This document shows positions 53,181 through 63,728 of a DNA stretch of 64,000 nucleotides, in pieces (within the stretch, counting starts at the first letter, position 1; each line of letters opens with the position of its first letter). Where the stretch lies: NCBI GenBank assembly GCA_014843695.1, contig CM026390.1, positions 6,209,301-6,273,300 on the forward strand, read 5' to 3'. Under the pieces are notes generated by a model, which was not told where the DNA came from, did not search any database, and worked only from the letters and a program-made list of their open reading frames with translations. A program made the translations under genes and the position numbers. The stretch comes from Archivesica marissinica. Taxonomy: Eukaryota > Mollusca > Bivalvia > Venerida > Vesicomyidae.

Positions 53181-55644
53181 GTAAGTTTGCTGTATTATGT
53201 ACTGTCTCACTGTCCTAGAGGTAAGTTTGCTGTATTATGTACTGTCTCACTGTCCTAGAGGTAAGCTTGCTGTATTATGTACTGTCTCACTGTCCTAGAG
53301 GTAAGCTTGCTGTAGTATGTACTGTCTCACTGTCCTAGAGGTAAGCTTGCTGTATTATGTACTGTCTCACTGTCCTAGAGGTAAGCTTGCTGTATTATGT
53401 ACTGTCTCTGTCCTAGAGGTAAGTTTGCTGTATTATGTACTGTCTCACTGTCCTAGAGGTAAGTTTGCTGTATTATGTACTGTCTCACTGTCCTAGAGGT
53501 AAGTTTGCTGTATTATGTACTGTCTCACTGTCCTAGAGGTAAGCTTGCTGTATTATGTACTGTCTCACTGTCCTAGAGGTAAGCTTGCTGTATTATGTAC
53601 TGTCTCACTGTCCTAGAGGTAAGCTTGCTGTATTATGTACTGTCTCACTGTCCTAGAGGTAAGTTTGCTGTATTATGTACTGTCTCACTGTCCTAGAGGT
53701 AAGCTTGCTGTATTATGTACTGTCTCACTGTCCTAGAGGTAAGTTTGCTGTATTATGTACTGTCTCACTGTCCTAGAGGTAAGCTTGCTGTATTATGTAC
53801 TGTCTCACTGTCCTAGAGGTAAGCTTGCTGTATTATGTACACTCACTGTCCTAGAGGTAAGTTTGCTGTATTATGTACTGTCTCACTGTCCTAGAGGTAA
53901 GGTTGCTGTATTATGTACTGTCTCACTGTCCTAGAGGTAAGATTGCTGTATTATGTACTGTCTCACTGTCCTAGAGGTAAGTTTGCTGTATTATGTACTG
54001 TCTCACTGTCCTAGAGGTAAGTTTGCTGTATTATGTACTGTCTCACTGTCCTAGAGGTAAGTTTGCTGTATTATGTACTGTCTCACTGTCCTAGAGGTAA
54101 GCTTGCTGTATTATGTACTGTCTCACTGTCCTAGAGGTAAGCTTGCTGTATTATGTACTGTCTCACTGTCCTAGAGGTAAGCTTGCTGTATTATGTACTG
54201 TCTCACTGTCCTAGAGGTAAGCTTGCTGTATTATGTACTGTCTCACTGTCCTAGAGGTAAGCTTGCTGTATTATGTACTGTCTCACTGTCCTAGAGGTAA
54301 GCTTGCTGTATTATGTACTGTCTCACTGTCCTAGAGGTAAGTTTGCTGTATTATGTACTGTCTCACTGTCCTAGAGGTAAGTTTGCTGTATTATGTACTG
54401 TCTCACTGTCCTAGAGGTAAGTTTGCTGTATTATGTACTGTCTCACTGTCCTAGAGGTAAGTTTGCTGTATTATGTACTGTCTCACTGTCCTAGAGGTAA
54501 GCTTGCTGTATTATGTACTGTCTCACTGTCCTAGAGGTAAGCTTGCTGTATTATGTACTGTCTCACTGTCCTAGAGGTAAGTTTGCTGTATTATGTACTG
54601 TCTCACTGTCCTAGAGGTAAGCTTGCTGTATTATGTACTGTCTCACTGTCCTAGAGGTAAGTTTGCTGTATTATGTACTGTCCTAGAGGTAAGTTTGCTG
54701 TATTATGTACTGTCTCACTGTCCTAGAGGTAAGCTTGCTGTATTATGTACTGTCTCTGTCCTAGAGGTAAGTTTGCTGTATTATGTACTGTCTCACTGTC
54801 CTAGAGATAAGCTTGCTCTATTATGTACTGTCTCTGTCCTAGAGGTAAGTTTGCTGTATTATGTACTGTCTCTGTCCTAGAGGTAAGTTTGCTGTATTAT
54901 GTACTGTCACTGTCCTAGAGGTAAGTTTGCTGTATTATGTACTGTCTCACTGTCCTAGAGGTAAGCTTGCTGTATTATGTACTGTCTCACTGTCCTAGAG
55001 GTAAGCTTGCTGTATTATGTACTGTCTCACTGTCCTAGAGGTAAGCTTGCTGTATTATGTACTGTACTGTCCTAGAGGTAAGTTTGCTGTATTATGTACT
55101 GTCTCACTGTCCTAGAGGTAAGTTTGCTGTATTATGTACTGTCTCACTGTCCTAGAGGTAAGCTTGCTGTATTATGTACTGTCTCTGTCCTAGAGGTAAG
55201 TTTGCTGTATTATGTACTGTCTCACTGTCCTAGAGGTAAGCTTGCTGTATTATGTACTGTCTCTGTCCTAGAGGTAAGTTTGCTGTATTATGTACGGTCT
55301 CACTGTCCTAGAGGTAAGTTTGCTGTATTATGTACTGTCTCACTGTCCTAGAGGTAAGCTTGCTGTATTATGTACTGTCTCTGTCCTAGAGGTAAGTTTG
55401 CTGTATTATGTACTGTCTCACTGTCCTAGAGGTAAGCTTGCTGTATTATGTACTGTCTCTGTCCTAGAGGTAAGCTTGCTGTATTATGTACTGTCTCACT
55501 GTCCTAGAGGTAAGCTTGCTGTATTATGTACTGTCTCTGTCCTAGAGGTAAGCTTGCTGTATTATGTACTGTCTCACTGTCCTAGAGGTAAGTTTGCTGT
55601 ATTATGTACTGTCTCTGTCCTAGAGGTAAGCTTGCTGTATTATG
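53157..55644. repeat. 40-bp array of XPO6 exon 3' end plus splice donor (about 63 copies)
   Basis: Each unit is ATGTACTGTCTCACTGTCCT, AGAG, then GTAAGTTTGCTGTATT: the last 24 nt of the XPO6 exon (codons MYCLTVLE) plus the first 16 nt of its intron. The first copy is the true exon end at 53180. Nearly all copies keep AGAG|GTAAG. Variation is mostly GTAAGT/GTAAGC and 3-bp losses of CAC (37-bp units, common after 54750). Reading through the first donor reaches TAG within three units. Confidence 0.96.
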
Positions 55645-55923
55645 CGAGATCTAGTCGAGCGATTGAAATATCCGCGCACGATTTTGATCGAGTCGGACAG
55701 GACAAGTATTTAAGTGACTATTCCTTTAATCTCATAAATGGAATTTATTGCCACATATACCATGACCAATAGACAGTAAATGTTTGTTCTAATAGCCATG
55801 TAAGTACCATTGTATGTGTGTGCACCAACGACTTGCCACGTCATGGACCACCGCATGTTACAACCGCTATATTATGAACATACATGTTGCACAATCGATT
55901 CCACACTGTCACTGCTGCTAACA

Positions 55924-57424
55924 TACCTAAGCTTCATAATAACCCAATCCAGGAATTCCATAAGCTTCATAATAACCCAATCCAGGAATTCAATAAGCTT
56001 CATAATAACCCAAGCCAGGAATTCCATAAGCTTCATAATAACCCAATCCAGGAATTCCATAAGCTTCATAATAACCCAATCCAGGAATTCAATAAGCTTC
56101 ATAATAACCCAAGCCAGGAATTCTATAAGCTTCATAATAACCCAAGCCAGGAATTCCATAAGCTTCATAATAACCCAAGCCAGGAATTCCATAAGCTTCA
56201 TAATAACCCAAGCCAGGAATTCCATAAGCTTCATAATAACCCAATCCCAGAATTCCATAAGCTTCATAATAACCCAATCCAGGAATTCCATAAGCTTCAT
56301 AATAACCCAATCCAGGAATTCTATAAGCTTCATAATAACCCAATCCAGGAATTCCATAAGCTTCATAATAACCCAATCCCAGAATTCCATAAGCTTCATA
56401 ATAACCCAAGCCAGGAATTCCATAAGCTTCATAATAACCCAAGCCAGGAATTCCATAAGCTTCATAATAACCCAAGCCAGGAATTCCATAAGCTTCATAA
56501 TAACCCAATCCCAGAATTCCATAAGCTTCATAATAACCCAATCCAGGAATTCCATAAGCTTCATAATAACCCAATCACCCAATCCAGGAATTCCATAAGC
56601 TTCATAATAACCCAATCCAGGAATTCTATAAGCTTCATAATAACCCAATCCAGGAATTCCATAAGCTTCATAATAACCCAATCCCAGAATTCCATAAGCT
56701 TCATAATAACCCAATCCAGGAATTCCATAAGCTTCATAATAACCCAATCCAGGAATTCTATAAGCTTCATAATAACCCAATCCAGGAATTCCATAAGCTT
56801 CATAATAACCCAATCCCAGAATTCCATAAGCTTCATAATAACCCAATCCAGGAATTCTATAAGCTTCATAATAACCCAATCCCAGAATTCCATAAGCTTC
56901 ATAATAACCCAATCCAGGAATTCCATAAGCTTCATAATAACCCAATCCCAGAATTCCATAAGCTTCATAATAACCCAAGCCAGGAATTCCATAAGCTTCA
57001 TAATAACCCAAGCCAGGAATTCCATAAGCTTCATAATAACCCAATCCCAGAATTCCATAAGCTTCATAATAACCCAATCCAGGAATTCCATAAGCTTCAT
57101 AATAACCCAATCCAGGAATTCTATAAGCTTCATAATAACCCAATCCAGGAATTCCATAAGCTTCATAATAACCCAATCCCAGAATTCCATAAGCTTCATA
57201 ATAACCCAATCCAGGAATTCCATAAGCTTCATAATAACCCAATCCAGGAATTCTATAAGCTTCATAATAACCCAATCCAGGAATTCCATAAGCTTCATAA
57301 TAACCCAATCCCAGAATTCCATAAGCTTCATAATAACCCAATCCAGGAATTCTATAAGCTTCATAATAACCCAATCCCAGAATTCCATAAGCTTCATAAT
57401 AACCCAATCCCAGAATTCCATAAG
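55924..57424. repeat. 33-bp tandem array (about 45 copies)
   Basis: Units of AAGCTTCATAATAACCCAAT plus CCAGGAATTCCAT. Each unit has a HindIII and an EcoRI palindrome. Variants are CCAATCC/CCAAGCC/CCAATCCC and TTCCAT/TTCTAT/TTCAAT. As 33 is a multiple of 3, open frames of up to 547 codons run on both strands; these are artefacts. It lies in the XPO6 intron 53181-57586. Confidence 0.97.
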
Positions 57425-57586
57425 CAGAAGCAACACTTTATTCATACCCGTTATAAAAGTGATATTTTTGTTTTTAACCCTTACCACACTTGGTAAAAAT
57501 TTATCCCAATTTCTGTTATCCTATTGACACGAAACAATGCATCAATGGTACACTTTCAATGATATATTTATATTTTTATATCACAG

Positions 57587-57784
57587 AATCTCATAAACAG
57601 ACAATGGGTTGGTTTTTGCACGGAGGACAAGCGGGAGATACGCGTGTGGTTGAATCACTATCTGCTGGACCATCACACTACAGTGCCGTCCTTTATCAGA
57701 AACAAGCTTGTGAAACTTGTAGTGGATGTTGGCAGGATCGACTGGCCACAATTCTATCCAGATTTCTTCTCCAGTATTCTACAG
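57587..57784 (+). CDS. XPO6: XPO6 exon (FIRNKL-DWPxFYxDFF segment)
   Basis: The 198-nt, 66-codon exon begins NLINRQWVGFCTEDKREIRV, has VPSFIRNKLVKLVVDVGRID and ends WPQFYPDFFSSILQ. Human exportin-6 has LPYFIRNKLCKVIVDIGRQD and WPMFYHDFFTNILQ. The RNKL..v...g..DWP..yp.Ff signature is shared by exportin-1-type receptors (Xpo1 domain). The acceptor TTTTATATCACAG precedes 57587 and the donor CAG|GTATTTATT follows 57784. Both junctions are phase 0. No array abuts this exon. Confidence 0.97.
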
Positions 57785-58136
57785 GTATTTATTACCACCC
57801 ACTGCGTAGTATTGTCCGTCCGTCACGAGTGCATGTCCACTACATAACGCTTCTTCAACTGCTTGAAGAATGTTAAAATTACATCGCACAAATGTTACCT
57901 AATATCGAGTAGATGCGCAGAGCCCATGTTTCAGTTATGTTGGTTCAAGGTCACACATAAAAGTGAGTTTTAATTGATATATTTTTGTATCCGCTCCGTA
58001 GCTGTTGAACTGTGAATTTGATATAATGTTAGAATGACAAAATAGTGTTGACAATATCAATATAGATTCACAGATGTTTCAGCCATGTTACTGCAAGGTC
58101 AGTAGGTCACACTTAGAACTCTAGCATCTAGTGATT
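57785..58136. other. Unique XPO6 intron sequence
   Basis: No repeat or gene recognised. Confidence 0.6.
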
Positions 58137-58330
58137 ATTATGTCTCGCCTATTAGGGGAAGAAGACACATTGTTTTTGCTTTTGCAGTCTGTCCGGAGTG
58201 TCTGCGCTTTATCTCCATAACCCCTTGTTCACAGCCCTCACCGGCATGTTGGAAGTGGTCCGGCCAAATAGGAGCAATGGTGTTTGACTTGTCTAAGGCG
58301 GTCTCACAAATTAGATAGTAGGCTCGATTT
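58137..58330 (-). mobile_element. Dispersed repeat, inverted relative of 13660-13900
   Basis: On the minus strand it reads GGGGTTATGGAGATAAAGCG, GACAGACTGCAAAAGC and AAAAACAATGTGTCTTC, the same order of motifs as the copy at 13660. The (CAGA)n part is short here (GGACAGAC). Class is not determined. Confidence 0.6.
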
Positions 58331-58658
58331 CCTGACATATGCTTCGTGCCATGGTGGATAATAGCTGCATCGTAATACCTGTTTTAATAAAATAAATAAA
58401 AGAAATTAAATAAAACTTTAGCCGCTGACAATCTGTGTTGTTATTTTTCTCTGTAGTAATTCCCTCCGACAACATTTCGCCTACATCTCTCGTAGATTCC
58501 ATGCATCCCAGTGGTTGCATCTTTCCAGTTAACAATTTACCATGAAGGTATTGTCAAGATTTGATGCAGATTATTTACCGTCTGTATAGGCAGACGTGAC
58601 AGAATACAAGATCACATGATTCATAGTAATGAAGCCATGACCGCGACTTGATCCAACT
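58331..58658. other. Unique XPO6 intron sequence
   Basis: AT-rich; nothing recognised. Confidence 0.6.
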
Positions 58659-61442
58659 ACCAACCTTGGCAGGAAAAATCAGTATGATGTCTAGTTGTGC
58701 ATATTTCACCAAGCTTGGCATGAAGCACCAGTATGGTGTCTAGTTGTGCATATTTCACCAAGCTTGGCATGAAGCACCAGTATGATGTCTAGTTGTGCAT
58801 ATTTCACCAAGCTTGGCATGAAGCACCAGTATGGTGTCTAGTTGTGCATATTTCACCAAGCTTGGCATGAAGCACCAGCATGATGTCTAGTTGTGCATAT
58901 TTCACCAAGCTTGGCATGAAGCACCGTAGTGTCTAGTTGTGCATATTTCACCAAGCTTGGCATGAAGCACCAGTATGATGTCTAGTTGTGCATATTTCAC
59001 CAAGCTTGGCATGAAGCACCAGTATGATGTCTAGTTGTGCATATTTCACCAAGCTTGGCATGAAGCACCAGTATGATGTCTAGTTGTGCATATTTCACCA
59101 AGCTTGGCATGAAGCACCAGTATGATGTCTAGTTGTGCATATTTCACCAAGCTTGGCATGAAGCACCAGTATGATGTCTAGTTGGCTATTCACCAGCTTG
59201 GCATGAGCACCAGTATGATGTCTAGTTGTGCATATTTCACCAAGCTTGGCATGAAGCACCAGTATCAAACACCACAAACACCGATGTCTAGTTGTGCATA
59301 TTTCACCAAGCTTGGCATGAAGCACCAGTATGATGTCTAGTTGTGCATATTTCACCAGCTTGCATGAAGCACCAGTATGATGTCTAGTTGTGCATATTTC
59401 ACCAAACTTGGCATGAAGCACCAGTATGATGTCTAGTTGTGCATATTTCACCAGCTTGGCATGAAGCACCAGTATGATGTCTAGTTGTGCATATTTCACC
59501 AAGCTTGGCATGAAGCACCAGTATGATGTCTAGTTGTGCATATTTCACCAAGCTTGGCATGAAGCACCAGTATGATGTCTAGTTGTGCATATTTCACCAT
59601 GCTTGGCATGAAGCACCAGTATGATGTCTAGTTGTGCATATTTCACCAAGCTTGGCATGAAGCACCAGTATGATGTCTAGTTGTGCATATTTCACCATGC
59701 TTGGCATGAAGCACCAGTATGATGTCTAGTTGTGCATATTTCACCAAGCTTGGCATGAAGCACCAGTATGATGTCTAGTTGTGCATATTTCACCAAGCTT
59801 GGCATGAAGCACCAGTATGATGTCTAGTTGTGCATATTTCACCAAGCTTGGCATGAAGCACCAGTATGATGTCTAGTTGTGCATATTTCACCAAGCTTGG
59901 CATGAAGCACCAGTATGATGTCTAGTTGTGCATATTTCACCAAGCTTGGCATGAAGCACCAGTATGATGTCTAGTTGTGCATATTTCACCAAGCTTGGCA
60001 TGAAGCACCAGTATGATGTCTAGTTGTGCATATTTCACCAAGCTTGGCATGAAGCACCAGTATGATGTCTAGTTGTGCATATTTCACCAAGCTTGGCATG
60101 AAGCACCAGTATGATGTCTAGTTGTGCATATTTCACCATGCTTGGCATGAAGCACCAGTATGATGTCTAGTTGTGCATATTTCACCAAGCTTGGCATGAA
60201 GCACCAGTATGATGTCTAGTTGTGCATATTTCACCAAGCTTGGCATGAAGCACATATGAGTCTAGTTGTGCATATTTCCAGCTTGGCATGAAGCACCAGT
60301 ATGATGTCTAGTTGTGCATATTTCACCAAGCTTGGCATGAAGCACCAGTATGATGTCTAGTTGTGCATATTTCACCAAGCTTGGCATGAAGCACCAGTAT
60401 GATGTCTAGTTGTGCATATTTCACCAAGCTTGGCATGAAGCACCAGTATGATGTCTAGTTGTGCATATTTCACCAAGCTTGGCATGAAGCACCAGTATGA
60501 TGTCTAGTTGTGCATATTTCACCAAGCTTGGCATGAAGCACCAGTATGATGTCTAGTTGTGCATATTTCACCATGCTTGGCATGAAGCACCGTATGATGT
60601 CTAGTTGTGCATATTTCACCATGCTGGTATGAAGCACCAGTATGATGTCTAGTTGTGCATATTTCACCAAGCTTGGCATGAAGCACCAGTATGATGTCTA
60701 GTTGTGCATGTTTCACCATGCTTGGCATGAAGCACCAGTATGATGTCTAGTTGTGCATATTTCACCATGCTTGGCATGAAGCACCAGTATGATGTTTAGT
60801 TGTGCATATTTCACCAAGCTTGGCATGAAGCACCAGTATGATGTCTAGTTGTGCATATTTCACCATGCTTGGCATGAAGCACCTGTATGATGTCTAGTTG
60901 TGCATATTTCACCAACCTTGGCATGAAGCACCAGTATGATGTCTAGTTGTGCATATTTCACCAACCTTGCCATGAAGCACCTGTATGATGTCTAGTTGTG
61001 CATATTTCACCAACCTTGGCAGGAAAAATCAGTATGATGTCTAGGTGTGCATATTTCACCAAGCTTGGCATGAAGCACCAGTATGATGTCTAGTTGTGCA
61101 TATTTCACCAAGCTTGGCATGAAGCACCAGTATGATGTCTAGTTGTGCATATTTCACCATGCTTGGCATGAAGCACCAGTATGATGTCTAGTTGTGCATA
61201 TTTCACCAAGCTTGGCATGAAGCACCAGTATGATGTCTAGTTGTGCATATTTCACCATGCTTGGCATGAAGCACCAGTATGATGTCTAGTTGTGCATATT
61301 TCACCAAGCTTGGCATGAAGCACCAGTATGATGTCTAGTTGTGCATATTTCACCAAGCTTGGCATGAAGCACCAGTATGATGTCTAGTTGTGCATATTTC
61401 ACCAAGCTTGGCATGAAGCACCAGTATGATGTCTAGTTATGC
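58659..61442. repeat. 49-bp tandem array (about 56 copies)
   Basis: Units of TTCACCAAGCTTGGCATGAA, GCACCAGTATGATGTCTAGT and TGTGCATAT. Each typical unit holds the 10-bp palindrome CCAAGCTTGG. A variant edge unit with CCTTGGCAGGAAAAATCAG occurs at the left end (58665) and again near 61015, so the final 430 bp look like a second block started from a copy of the array edge. It lies in the XPO6 intron 57785-61929. Confidence 0.96.
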
Positions 61443-61664
61443 ATAATACATACTACATATGACTTTTTATTGCAATGACTTCATATATTGTTTAGTGTGT
61501 ACAGGTTTCAAGTATTGTTCATTGTCAAGGTCACAACTTAGTTTTGTGCAAGCGGGTACTCTTCTGTTTGTATGGTTCCAGTGATCTTGTGTACATTGTT
61601 TCAGTTTAGAAGCTGATAAACGATGCAATATTGAATGATATTAGCAATATTGTAGACTGTGCAT

Positions 61665-61805
61665 CTAGGCTGTTGATCTAGGCTGTTGATGCTCTAGGCT
61701 GTTGATCTAGGCTGTTGATGCTCTAGGCTGTTGATGATCTAGGCTGTTGATCTAGGCTGTCAATCTAGGCTGTTGATGCTCTAGGCTGTCAATCTAGGCT
61801 GTTGA
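61665..61805. repeat. 13-16-bp short tandem repeats
   Basis: About ten copies of CTAGGCTGTTGAT, with or without GCT or GAT between, including two CTAGGCTGTCAAT variants. Confidence 0.85.
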
Positions 61806-61929
61806 TGCTGCCTTAAACCACAGAAAAACACCGAACAAAATCCCAGCAATTTTGCATGTGTAATATCAGTACCCGCATTTCTTAACTGTTTCATCTTATG
61901 TTGCTAATGAGAAATTATGTGCCATGCAG

Positions 61930-62089
61930 CTTGTACAGCAGCCGGAGACCACGTCGTTGGGTATCATACTCCTGCATACAGCCTCAGAGGAGCTGGCTGT
62001 ACCCAGGGAAGACCTGTCTATGGCGAGGAAAGAGAAGCTTCAAAAACTTCTTCTACAACAAGTTCCTACAGTACTTGGCCTACTCAACA
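61930..62089 (+). CDS. XPO6: XPO6 exon (SEELAxPREDLS segment), parent of the 29-bp donor array
   Basis: The 160-nt exon begins LVQQPETTSLGIILLHTASE, continues ELAVPREDLSMARKEKLQKL and ends LLQQVPTVLGLLN plus one base. Human exportin-6 has TTPLGLIMLKTTSEELACPR and VQTVLGLLTG. The acceptor TTATGTGCCATGCAG precedes 61930. The donor is CTCAACA|GTATGT. The next exon lies beyond the right edge. Reading on through the donor gives Ser-Met-stop. The exon's last 7 nt and donor are repeated five times. Confidence 0.95.
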
Positions 62090-62225
62090 GTATGTAATAT
62101 ATACACCGTATCTCAACAGTATGTAATATATACACCGTATCTCAACAGTATGCAATATATACACCACAACTCAACAGTATGTAATATATACACCACAACT
62201 CAACAGTATGTAATATATACAGCAC
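62083..62225. repeat. 29-bp array of XPO6 exon end plus splice donor (5 copies)
   Basis: CTCAACAGTATGTAATATAT plus ACACCGTAT starts at 62083, 62112, 62141, 62170 and 62199, exactly 29 bp apart. The first copy is the true exon end, so CTCAACA|GTATGT occurs five times in succession (third copy GTATGC). The last two repeats change CCGTAT to CCACAA. Confidence 0.95.
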
Positions 62226-62319
62226 AGGTTTTCGTCACTTGCCGAGCTAGCAACGTTTTCTTCGGTGTAAGCTTCTAAACCTTACAAGTATAGAATATAT
62301 CTTGGAATGAATGAATATA

Positions 62320-62499
62320 CAGTCAAACCTGTATTAAGCAGCCAGCCAAGGGAATCACAGAAAGTGGCTGCTTAGCACAGACAGTGGCTGTTAATCGAGG
62401 TCAAATGTATAGCAAAACAACATATTGGGAATCTGGAAACTGGCTGCTTAATGCAGGTTGGCTGCTTAATAGAGTTGACCATTACCACAGGTTTGACTG
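62320..62499. mobile_element. MITE with CAGTCAAACCTG inverted ends and TA duplication
   Basis: A 180-bp non-coding element starts CAGTCAAACCTGTATTAAGC and ends with the inverse CAGGTTTGACTG, with TA on both sides (62318-62319, 62500-62501). TA duplication and the CAGT start point to the pogo/Tigger-mariner group. The inside repeats TGGCTGCTTA several times. Confidence 0.85.
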
Positions 62500-62650
62500 T
62501 ACTCAAATAAATCAGTAATTTTAACTCAACGTTTCGTCCATGTCGGACTTCATCAGGAATAATAATTTAAACATTTATGACATCATCATTGTGATGTTGC
62601 GTCATTGATGTTTAAATGTTTTGCGTACTTGCGGTATGGAAATCCTAATA

Positions 62651-62850
62651 GAAGTAACATGTCAACTCGGGAGTCGCTAGAAGTAACGTATCAACTCGGG
62701 AGTCGCTAGAAGTAATGTATCAACTTGGGAGTCGCTAGAAGTAACGTATCAACTCGGGAGTCGCTAGAAGTAACGTATCAACTCGGGAGTCGCTAGAAGT
62801 AACGTATCAACTAGGGAGTCGCTAGAAGTAACGTATCAACTAGGGAGTCG
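62651..62850. repeat. 29-bp tandem array (about 7 copies)
   Basis: Units of GTAACGTATCAACTCGGGAG plus TCGCTAGAA. Variants at single sites (ACATG, AATGT, CTTGG, CTAGG). Confidence 0.92.
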
Positions 62851-62931
62851 TGTATATATCCTAAATAATTGAGCACATTTAATTTAGTAGTTGATGTTTG
62901 CAATCAGAAATATTAAAAATGTATATGAAAT

Positions 62932-63190
62932 AACTGTCCACATACGTAACCGATCACCCTGGTGGGAGGGATTATTTCTCCAGTTCTTAGGACAGGTGCA
63001 ATCAACTGACAAATAACTGTCTACATACGTAACCGATCACCCTGGTGGGAGGGATTACTTCTCCAGTTCTTAGGACAGGTGTAATCAACTGACAAATAAC
63101 TGTCCACATACGTAACCGATCACCCTGGTGGGAGGGATTATTTCTCCAGTTCTTAGGACATGCGTAATCAACTGACAAATAACTGTCAAA
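62932..63190. repeat. 83-bp tandem repeat (3 copies plus a partial)
   Basis: AACTGTCCACATACGTAACC, GATCACCCTGGTGGGAGGGA and onward to CAACTGACAAAT, starting at 62932, 63015 and 63098, with a stub at 63181. Confidence 0.93.
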
Positions 63191-63199
63191 GCAAGGTAT

Positions 63200-63443
63200 T
63201 TAACCCTTTCAACACCACAGACCTCTAAATTGGCTTACAAAAAAGTGTAGATCCAGATGAGCCGGCTCGTGACGAGCCATCTCATCAGGATCTGCACTTT
63301 TTTCAAGTAATATAACTATTTTTAGAAAAAAAATTACCCATTTTGATAAATGAACTGATCCAAATGTAATTTTGTTATTAATTTATTGGTCTAATAATAT
63401 CATGGACCAGTCCATGTCAGTTACTTGGTGTTGAAAGGGTTAA
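63200..63443. mobile_element. piggyBac-like MITE flanked by TTAA
   Basis: It begins TTAACCCTTTCAACACCA and ends with the exact inverse TGGTGTTGAAAGGGTTAA, so TTAA lies at both edges with 14-bp perfect inverted repeats inside. It is about 240 bp with no coding capacity. An internal imperfect hairpin (GATCCAGATGAGCCGGCTCG with the inverse at about 63270-63298) is notable. TTAA is the target site of piggyBac transposases, which must come from elsewhere in the genome. Confidence 0.88.
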
Positions 63444-63487
63444 GGCATGCTGTCCAGGCTATAAAAGTAAAGTAATGTGTTTGTTTA

Positions 63488-63728
63488 TTATAGTGTCACC
63501 CCCATTTAAAGAGCCAGCCACTTCTAACTTATGAGACAGCTCTTTTTATGAACATCAGTACTTCCCAAATCCTATGCCAGGCGCCAGGCTGGTAGGCAAT
63601 CAGTAACCATTATTTAACTAGCTGGTGGCTCACCAACCGGCCATATCAGAATTAACACCTGACGAGATTCGAATCATCAACCTCCCGCTCCGTAGGTGGA
63701 CGCCTTAACCACTAGACCACGGAGATGG
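63488..63728 (-). mobile_element. tRNA-derived SINE, minus strand
   Basis: Minus strand from about 63728: CTCCGTGGTCTAGTGGTTAA (A-box), an anticodon-arm-like TCCAC/CTACGGA/GCGGG (ACG, Arg-like, one mismatch), then GATGATTCGAATCTC (B-box). The body runs to about 63488 (GAGCCACCAGCTAG, GGGTGACACTATAATA). Different from the two SINEs at the left end. The long non-tRNA body argues against a functional tRNA gene. Confidence 0.7.

Noticed and set aside
51852..53258. Open frames of 370-468 codons as independent genes
   Set aside because: Produced by the 27-bp array; only the 53068-53180 part is real coding sequence (XPO6).
55872..57527. Open frames of 511-547 codons on both strands
   Set aside because: They come from a 33-bp (multiple of 3) tandem repeat without stops; no codon bias, domain or start context.
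63660..63728. Functional tRNA-Arg gene on minus strand
   Set aside because: Anticodon stem has a mismatch and the sequence continues into a SINE body.
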